Program-made: the position numbers and the translations under genes
Assembly (NCBI GenBank): GCA_965653495.1
Contig: CBFHAJ010000031.1
Span: 1 to 27,242 of the forward strand
From: AG41 sp965653495
GTDB taxonomy: Bacteria; Gemmatimonadota; Gemmatimonadetes; Gemmatimonadales; GWC2-71-9
Reading direction: 5' to 3'
Length of the DNA: 27,242 nucleotides
Notes under the pieces: generated by a model
Seen by the model: only the letters and a program-made list of their open reading frames with translations
Databases searched by the model: none
What the model was told of the DNA's origin: nothing
Part shown: positions 22,280-27,242 of the stretch, piece after piece
Numbering within the stretch: the stretch's first letter is position 1
Layout of the letters: each line of letters begins with the position of its first letter

Positions 22280-23542
22280 TCAGGCCGTTCGCACCCAGCG
22301 AAGCAGCTCTCTCACATTCGGCCGCTTCCCCGTCATCAGCATCCCCACCCGATAAATCCGCGCCGCCACCCAGGTGACCCCGACGATCGACACGGCGAGG
22401 ATCGCGAGCGACAACCCGATCTCGCCTTTCGGCAGCGTGCCCGCTGCCCAGCGCACGGGCATCACGACCGGGGCGCTGAACGGCACCAGCGAGAGTGTCA
22501 GCGCGAAAGACGAGTTGGGGTCGCCCAGCAAGCCGAAGCTGCTCACGAACGACAGGATGAGGAGCCACATGACCGGCTGCTGCGCCTGGCGCGCTTCCTG
22601 TTCGCTGGACGACATCGCACCCACGGCGGCGAACATGGCGGAATACAGGAAAAAGCCGCCGAGGAAGTACGCGCTGAAGATGGCCAGGGTGGCGCCGCTC
22701 ACGTGCGGCACCTGGAACACTTCGCTCGCGTCGTTGAGACCGGCGCCGAGGAAGCGGCGCCGCTGCGCCAGCAGCAGCCGCGCGGACACGCCCCAGATGA
22801 GAAACTGGAAAATGGAGGCCATCCCGACGCCCGCGACCTTGCCGAGCATCAGCTGAAACGGCCGCAGCGCCGACACCAGGACTTCGACGATGCGGGTCGT
22901 CTTTTCCTCGAGCACCGAGGTCATGACGTTGATGCCGTAGATGAGGATGGCCGAATACAGGATCACGCTCATGAAGTAGGCGAGCGAGAACGACTGCTGG
23001 GCGCTCTCGCCGGTGATCTGGCCGCCCGCGATCTTCGTGGTCCGGAGCTTGGCCTGCACGGTGGCCCTGGCGACGAGCCGCGGGTCGACCCCGGCGCGCT
23101 CGAGCCGGGCCGCCGTCACGACGTCGGCCAGCCGCCGCTCCAATTCTCCGATCGTCTGGAACGCCGATACATTGGATGCGCGGTACTCCGCGGTGCCCGA
23201 GTCCACCGCGGCGTCGGTCAGGATCAGGAAGCCGTCCAGTCGCTTCGCATCGACTTCGTCCTTGAGCGAATCCAGGGTCCGCGGCGCCGCGCGCACCCGC
23301 GTCGCGCGAAACGCCCGGCCCGAGTCCGCCTGGTTCAGCATCTCGACCAGGCGGTCGCCGACGGCCGTCGTGGTCCCGTCCACTACGGCGATGACCTTGG
23401 TCGAGCGGCGCCCGGCCAGAATCGAGGGCAAGAGAAACACGGCGCCGAAGAACAGCGGCCCCAGCAGCGCCATCACCCAGAACGATTTGCGGCGCACCCG
23501 CTCGACGAACTCGCGCCGGATCACCGCCACCACCTTACGCAT
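22280..23542 (-). CDS. ABC-2 type transporter permease (NatB/YhaP-like)
   Basis: A 420-residue permease. TM1 is at about residues 22-42 (SFWVMALLGPLFFGAVFLL), then a large outer domain to about 185 (STKVIAVVDGTTTAVGDRL, RLDGFLILTDAAVDSGTAEY), followed by a C-terminal cluster of membrane helices beginning SLAYFMSVILYSAILIYG. The motif VLEEKTTRIVEVLVSALRP is the coupling segment typical of this family. It pairs with the ATPase gene, overlapping it by eight bases (23535-23542). Known relatives export sodium or antibiotics; the substrate here is unknown. The longer open frame upstream belongs to the ATPase region and is not used. Confidence 0.93.
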   Translation of the reverse strand: MRKVVAVIRREFVERVRRKSFWVMALLGPLFFGAVFLLPSILAGRRSTKVIAVVDGTTTAVGDRLVEMLNQADSGRAFRATRVRAAPRTLDSLKDEVDAKRLDGFLILTDAAVDSGTAEYRASNVSAFQTIGELERRLADVVTAARLERAGVDPRLVARATVQAKLRTTKIAGGQITGESAQQSFSLAYFMSVILYSAILIYGINVMTSVLEEKTTRIVEVLVSALRPFQLMLGKVAGVGMASIFQFLIWGVSARLLLAQRRRFLGAGLNDASEVFQVPHVSGATLAIFSAYFLGGFFLYSAMFAAVGAMSSSEQEARQAQQPVMWLLILSFVSSFGLLGDPNSSFALTLSLVPFSAPVVMPVRWAAGTLPKGEIGLSLAILAVSIVGVTWVAARIYRVGMLMTGKRPNVRELLRWVRTA

Positions 23543-24485
23543 CGGGTCGCGCCTCCGCCCGGGCCGCCTCCGGTCCCACCAGATCGATGAAGATCTTGTT
23601 GAGCGACGGCTCCTGCAGCTCGAACCGTGAAAGGCGCGCCCCGGACGCGACGAGCGCCTGCAGGATCTGCTGCGGGTCCGCCTCCGGCATGAGCTCCAGC
23701 TCGGCGAACTGCCCATAGTCGTCCAACCGCTTCACCAGGCGGCGGTCGGCGAAGATGGTCTGGGCGGCTCCCGCGCTGCCGTCGAACCCGACGACCAGGT
23801 GGTGACCGCTCCGCGTTCGCTTGATCTCCCCCAGCGCCCCGTCCACCAGCTTGCGACCCTTGGCGATGATGCACAGCTCGTCGCACAGCTTTTCGGCCTG
23901 CTCCATGATGTGAGTGGAGAAGAGAATCGTCTTGCCGCGGCGCCGCAGCTCGAGCACCGTGTCCTTCAAGACCTGGGCGTTGACCGGGTCGAGGCCGGAG
24001 AACGGCTCGTCGAAGATGACCAGCTCGGGGTCGTGGAGCAGCGTGGCGATGAACTGCACCTTCTGCTGCATGCCCTTCGACAGCTCGTCGACGCGGCGCA
24101 GCCGCCAGTCGCTCAAGCCCAGGCGCTCCAGCCACTCGAGCGCCCGGGCGCGCGCGATGCCCCGGTCCACCCCATTCACCTCGCCGAGGAACACCAGCAC
24201 ATCGAGCACGCGCATCTTGCGGTACAGGCCGCGCTCCTCGGGGAGGTACCCGATCCGTCCGGAGTGCGTGCGGCCTCCTCCCGGCTCGCCGAACATCCGC
24301 ACCGAGCCCTCGTCGGGCTCGATGATGTCCATGATCATACGAATCGAGGTGGTCTTCCCGGCGCCGTTCGGCCCCAGCAGTCCGAAGATCACCCCGGCCG
24401 GGACGGTCAGCGACAGCGCGTCCACCGCCGTGTGATCGGCGAACCGCTTGGTGACACGATCGAGCACCAGGATCGGCGCGGTCAT
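23535..24485 (-). CDS. ABC transporter ATP-binding protein (NatA-like, with DUF4162 tail)
   Basis: A 316-residue ATPase. Walker A is GPNGAGKTT (38-46), the signature is LSKGMQQ (135-141), Walker B is LVIFDE (155-160) with the D-loop SGLD, and the switch histidine lies in STHIMEQAEKL. The last 90 residues form the DUF4162-type C-terminal domain (VASGARLSRFELQEPSLNKI). It powers the ABC-2 permease encoded just downstream. The ATG at 24485 is 49 bases after sufU, so it may be co-transcribed with the suf genes, although the GC-skewed spacer between them is unusual. Confidence 0.96.
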   Translation of the reverse strand: MTAPILVLDRVTKRFADHTAVDALSLTVPAGVIFGLLGPNGAGKTTSIRMIMDIIEPDEGSVRMFGEPGGGRTHSGRIGYLPEERGLYRKMRVLDVLVFLGEVNGVDRGIARARALEWLERLGLSDWRLRRVDELSKGMQQKVQFIATLLHDPELVIFDEPFSGLDPVNAQVLKDTVLELRRRGKTILFSTHIMEQAEKLCDELCIIAKGRKLVDGALGEIKRTRSGHHLVVGFDGSAGAAQTIFADRRLVKRLDDYGQFAELELMPEADPQQILQALVASGARLSRFELQEPSLNKIFIDLVGPEAARAEARPDA

Positions 24486-24502
24486 GGTGCGGGTAATCTG
24501 CC

Positions 24503-24534
24503 GGGGATGGGAGAAGGGGGAAGGGGAGGGCGGG
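24503..24534 (+). other. Candidate G-quadruplex tract between sufU and the ABC ATPase gene
   Basis: The plus strand carries six G-runs of three to five bases separated by one to four bases (GGGGATGGGAGAAGGGGG and on), ending at the sufU stop codon. Any four runs satisfy the common G-quadruplex pattern. It lies on the template strand of the minus-strand operon; the transcript itself would be a pyrimidine tract. Confidence 0.5.
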
Positions 24535-24996
24535 TTACGACTTCAGCGCATCGGTGAGAGCGTTCCACGGGAGCAGGGCACATTTGACCCGTACGGGGAA
24601 CTTCGCCACGCCAGCGAGGGCGCGCAGCTCGCCCAGCGTCTTGTCGCGCGCCGCCGCCTCGTCCCCCCGCATCATGGCGCTCATGCGGTCGGCCAGCGAG
24701 CGCGCGTCCGTGATCGACTTGTCTTTGAGCAGCTGCGTCATCATCGACGCCGCGGCCTGACTGATCGAGCAGCCGCGACCGATGAAGCGCACGTCCTTGA
24801 TCACATCGCCGTCGACGCGCAGCTGCAGGTCGATCTCGTCCCCGCACAGCGGATTGTTGAGCGAGACCGAATGCGTGGGGCGCTCCAGCGTCCCCTTGTT
24901 GCGCGGCCGCCGGTAGTGATCGAGGATCAGCTCCTGGTAGAGCGCGCTGAGCTGGGGGGACGGGAGCGGCGATGGGTCAGGCGGGAACGTAGCCAA
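24535..24996 (-). CDS. sufU: Iron-sulfur cluster assembly protein SufU
   Basis: A 153-residue SufU/IscU-like protein that takes sulfur from SufS. Conserved residues: C51 and D53 in NNPLCGDEI, C76 in GRGCSISQAA, and C139 in RVKCALLPW; the insertion between the second and third cysteines distinguishes SufU from IscU. The N-terminal YQELILDHYRRPRNKG is typical. It starts inside the last 20 bases of sufS, indicating coupling. The first 16 residues are a proline-rich extension that may not be translated, although no later ATG is available. Confidence 0.96.
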   Translation of the reverse strand: MATFPPDPSPLPSPQLSALYQELILDHYRRPRNKGTLERPTHSVSLNNPLCGDEIDLQLRVDGDVIKDVRFIGRGCSISQAAASMMTQLLKDKSITDARSLADRMSAMMRGDEAAARDKTLGELRALAGVAKFPVRVKCALLPWNALTDALKS

Positions 24997-26206
24997 TCAG
25001 CGCTCCCGCTTTGACGAGCGCGCCGCACAGTGCGTCGACGTCGTCCAACCCGTTGTAGAGGTAGAACGACGCACGCGCGGTGGCGGGGACGTTCAGCCGC
25101 CGCATCAGCGGCTGCGCGCAATGATGGCCGGCACGAATGCAGATGCCATCCTGGTCGAGGATGGTCGCGATGTCGTGCGGGTGAATGTCGCCGTATGTGA
25201 ACGACACCACGCCCGCCCGATGGTCGCGCGGCCCGTACACCGTCACACCGTCGATCTGGGCGAGCCGCTCGATCGCCGCCGCGGCGAGCGCGCGCTCGTG
25301 TTCCGCGATCCGCTCGAGGCCGATCTCCCGCAGGTACGCGATCGCCGCCCCGAGACCCACCGCGCCCTCCACGTTGGGCGTGCCCGCTTCGAACTTGTGG
25401 GGAATCGTGTTGTAGCTCGAGTGATCGTCCCACACGCGCGAGATCATCTCGCCGCCGCCGTGATACGGCGGCATCGCGTCGAGCAGCGCCGGCTTCGCCA
25501 CCAGCGCCCCCGAACCCATGGGACCGAGCATCTTGTGCCCGGACAGCGCGTAGAAGTCGCAGTCGAGCGCCTGCACGTCGACCCGTACGTGCGGCGTCGA
25601 CTGCGCCCCGTCTACGACGACCACGGCCCCGACTGCGTGCGCCAGCTTCGTGAGCTGACCCGCCGGATTTACGGTGCCAAGCGCGTTGGACACGTACGGG
25701 AAGGCAACGATCTTGGGCCGCCGCTCGAGCGCGCGCCCGTAATCGGACAGGTCGATGCGCCCGTCCTCGGTGATCTCCACCATCCGGAGCGTCGCGCCTT
25801 TTTCCTGACACAGGATCTGCCACGGCACCAGGTTCGAGTGATGGTCCATCGCCGTCACCACCACCGTGTCGCCGCTGCCCACGTGGGCCCGCCCGTACGC
25901 GCCCGCGACCAGGTTGATCGCCTCGGTCGTGCCGCGCGTGAACACGACGCCCTCGGGGGCCCAGGCGTTGACGAACCCGGCGATCGTGGCCCGGGCCGCT
26001 TCGTAGGCCTCGGTCGCGCGGATCGCCAGTGCGTACGCCCCGCGATGCACGTTGGCGTTGCTGGTCCGGTAGTAGCCCGCGATGGCGTCCAGCACCGCCT
26101 GCGGCTTCTGCGTCGTGGCGGCGTTGTCGATGTAGACCAGCCGCCGCCCGTTCTCCTGCTGGGCGAGCAGCGGAAAGTCGGCGCGCAGGCGGGCGGCGTC
26201 GAGCAT
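24977..26206 (-). CDS. sufS: Cysteine desulfurase SufS
   Basis: A 409-residue group II PLP cysteine desulfurase providing sulfur for Fe-S clusters. The PLP lysine is K225 in LSGHKMLGPMGSG, the pyridine aspartate is in VVVDGAQSTPH, and the persulfide cysteine is C363 in RAGHHCAQPL. The N-terminus LVYIDNAATTQKP and NVHRGAYALA are characteristic. ATG 26204-26206 is used here; a GTG one codon earlier would overlap the sufD stop as GTGA. It lies between sufD and sufU, the usual sufBDSU order. Confidence 0.97.
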   Translation of the reverse strand: MLDAARLRADFPLLAQQENGRRLVYIDNAATTQKPQAVLDAIAGYYRTSNANVHRGAYALAIRATEAYEAARATIAGFVNAWAPEGVVFTRGTTEAINLVAGAYGRAHVGSGDTVVVTAMDHHSNLVPWQILCQEKGATLRMVEITEDGRIDLSDYGRALERRPKIVAFPYVSNALGTVNPAGQLTKLAHAVGAVVVVDGAQSTPHVRVDVQALDCDFYALSGHKMLGPMGSGALVAKPALLDAMPPYHGGGEMISRVWDDHSSYNTIPHKFEAGTPNVEGAVGLGAAIAYLREIGLERIAEHERALAAAAIERLAQIDGVTVYGPRDHRAGVVSFTYGDIHPHDIATILDQDGICIRAGHHCAQPLMRRLNVPATARASFYLYNGLDDVDALCGALVKAGALIGYVPA

Positions 26207-27242
26207 CACGCCAGCCGCTCCCGCACCAGGCGATCGAGCCGCTCGCGCACCGCCGGGTGCCGCATGCGACCGAGGATCTCGGCGCCGAAACCGTACGTGA
26301 GAATGCTGCGCGCCGCCTCGGGCGACAGGCCCCGACTGCGGAGGTAGTACAGCTGGGTCGGGTCGATCGGCCCGACGGTGGAGCCATGCGTGCACTTCAC
26401 GTCGTCGGCGTAGATCTCGAGCTGCGGTTGGCTGTCGGCGCGCGCCTCGGTCGAGAGCAGCAGGTTGTTGTTGGTCTGCTTCGAGTCGGTGCGCTGTGCC
26501 CCCGGCCGCACGATGATGCGCCCGTTGAACACGCCGTGCGCCCGTTCGGCCAGCACGCCGTTGAAGAACTCGTGGCTGGCACAGTGCGGCTGGGCGTGGT
26601 CGATGACCGTGTGATGATCGGCGTGCTGGGCGCCGTTGAGGAGGTACAGGCCGTTGAGAATCAGCTCCGCGCCGGCACCGTCCAGCACCGTGCCGATGTC
26701 GTGGCGAGCGAGCGCTGCACCCAATGTCACCACGTGCAGTCCCAGCGAGCTGTCGCGATCTTGCCGCGATTGTGTCGTTGCCACCTGGAAGGCCTTTGGA
26801 CCCTCGCGCTGCACCCGATACAACTCCAGGCGCGCGCCTTCCTCGACGACCACCTCACTCACCGCGTTGGTCCAGTAATCGCCCTGCCCTGATCCGGCGT
26901 ACGTCTCGACCACCGCCGCCTCCGCCCCCCGCTCGACCACGATCAGGCTACGCGGATGGGTCACCGTCGGCCCCCCCCCGTCCGAATCGGCGCGCCCGGT
27001 GGACAGGAACGTGATCTCCAGCGGCTGATCGATTTTCACGCCCCGCGGCACGCGCACCAGCGCACCATCGGAGAGGAAGGCGGTGTTCAGGGCGGTGAAC
27101 GGGCTTTCCTGCCAGCGTGCGTGACGCGCCAGATGCTCGTGCGCGAGCTCACCGTTGGCGTCACTCTTGAGCGCCGCTGCGAGACCGCCCACGTGAACGC
27201 TTTTCGGCATTTCACTGGACAGTTCCGGAACGTGCCGGCCAT
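26206..27242 (-). CDS. sufD: Fe-S cluster assembly protein SufD (N-terminus beyond the window edge)
   Basis: At least 345 residues of the SufD/SufB beta-helix protein of the SufBCD scaffold. The frame stays open to the right edge with GRHVPELSSEMPKSVHVG, so the ATG at 27208-27210 is an internal methionine and the beginning lies outside. Family blocks: LNTAFLSDGALVRVPRGVKI, HPRSLIVVERGAEAAVVE, FFNGVLAERAHGVFNGRIIV, QTNNNLLLSTEARADSQPQL, EIYADDVKCTHGSTVGPID and the C-terminal RGLSPEAARSILTYGF. A run of nine C on the plus strand (26971-26979) lies inside the coding sequence, encoding three glycines. The stop overlaps sufS. Confidence 0.96.
   Translation of the reverse strand, partial: GRHVPELSSEMPKSVHVGGLAAALKSDANGELAHEHLARHARWQESPFTALNTAFLSDGALVRVPRGVKIDQPLEITFLSTGRADSDGGGPTVTHPRSLIVVERGAEAAVVETYAGSGQGDYWTNAVSEVVVEEGARLELYRVQREGPKAFQVATTQSRQDRDSSLGLHVVTLGAALARHDIGTVLDGAGAELILNGLYLLNGAQHADHHTVIDHAQPHCASHEFFNGVLAERAHGVFNGRIIVRPGAQRTDSKQTNNNLLLSTEARADSQPQLEIYADDVKCTHGSTVGPIDPTQLYYLRSRGLSPEAARSILTYGFGAEILGRMRHPAVRERLDRLVRERLA

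Noticed and set aside
24927..26387. 486-residue minus-strand frame overlapping sufS
   Set aside because: It is the out-of-frame shadow of sufS, whose own frame has all PLP and Cys motifs.
1..27242. CRISPR arrays, tRNA or rRNA genes, phage or IS genes
   Set aside because: No regularly spaced direct repeats with unique spacers, no cloverleaf sequences, no transposase, integrase or phage motifs were recognised in either strand.

Overview
This is a dense, very GC-rich bacterial chromosome segment, about 27 kb with almost no non-coding DNA. Most neighbouring genes overlap by 4 to 10 bases (ATGA or GTGA junctions). The content is a chromosomal housekeeping core (SUF iron-sulfur assembly, mnmG, parABS, bactofilin with an M23 peptidase, queG) plus a lineage-specific cassette of an ECF sigma factor with glycogen-binding-domain proteins. 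The gene style (a DUF4382/Ig-like lipoprotein, AMPK-type glycogen-binding proteins next to an ECF sigma factor, sufDSU, parAB followed by M23 and bactofilin) resembles Gemmatimonadota or a related soil phylum. That placement is an inference from gene content, not a phylogeny. No phage, IS element, tRNA, rRNA or CRISPR was seen.

Layout. (1) 93-7339, minus strand: a tightly packed seven-gene run, in transcription order a class V PLP enzyme, a LOG-family protein, a deoxyhypusine-synthase-like protein, a Spinster-like MFS transporter, a D-Ala-D-Ala-ligase-like ATP-grasp enzyme, a protein with four zinc ribbons and a zincin domain, and an Asp/Glu racemase homologue lacking its first catalytic cysteine. 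This looks like an undescribed amino-acid or peptide pathway. (2) 7401-8916, plus strand: queG between two unrecognised small genes, with ATGA overlaps on both sides. (3) 8909-12804, minus strand: a YkuE-like metallophosphoesterase, a secreted M20 peptidase and a DUF4382 lipoprotein. (4) 12915-15819, plus strand: ECF sigma factor, single-pass membrane protein with a glycogen-binding domain (possible anti-sigma), small exported protein, and a large exported protein ending in a second glycogen-binding domain. This reads as a candidate polysaccharide-sensing unit. (5) 15830-19687, minus strand: parA, parB, M23 peptidase, bactofilin, then Nif3 after an AT-richer 151-base gap holding DnaA-box-like 9-mers. 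Two parS sites lie just upstream of parA. (6) 19826-27242, minus strand: sufD (cut by the window edge), sufS, sufU, an ABC-2 ATPase and permease, a small inverted-repeat-flanked four-helix-bundle (S23/IVP) gene, and mnmG.

The strongest leads are the ATP-grasp/zincin/racemase run, the sigma and glycogen-binding cassette, the S23-type gene inside inverted repeats outside any rRNA, the probable CTG start of the MFS gene, and the DnaA-box-like island downstream of parABS and bactofilin.
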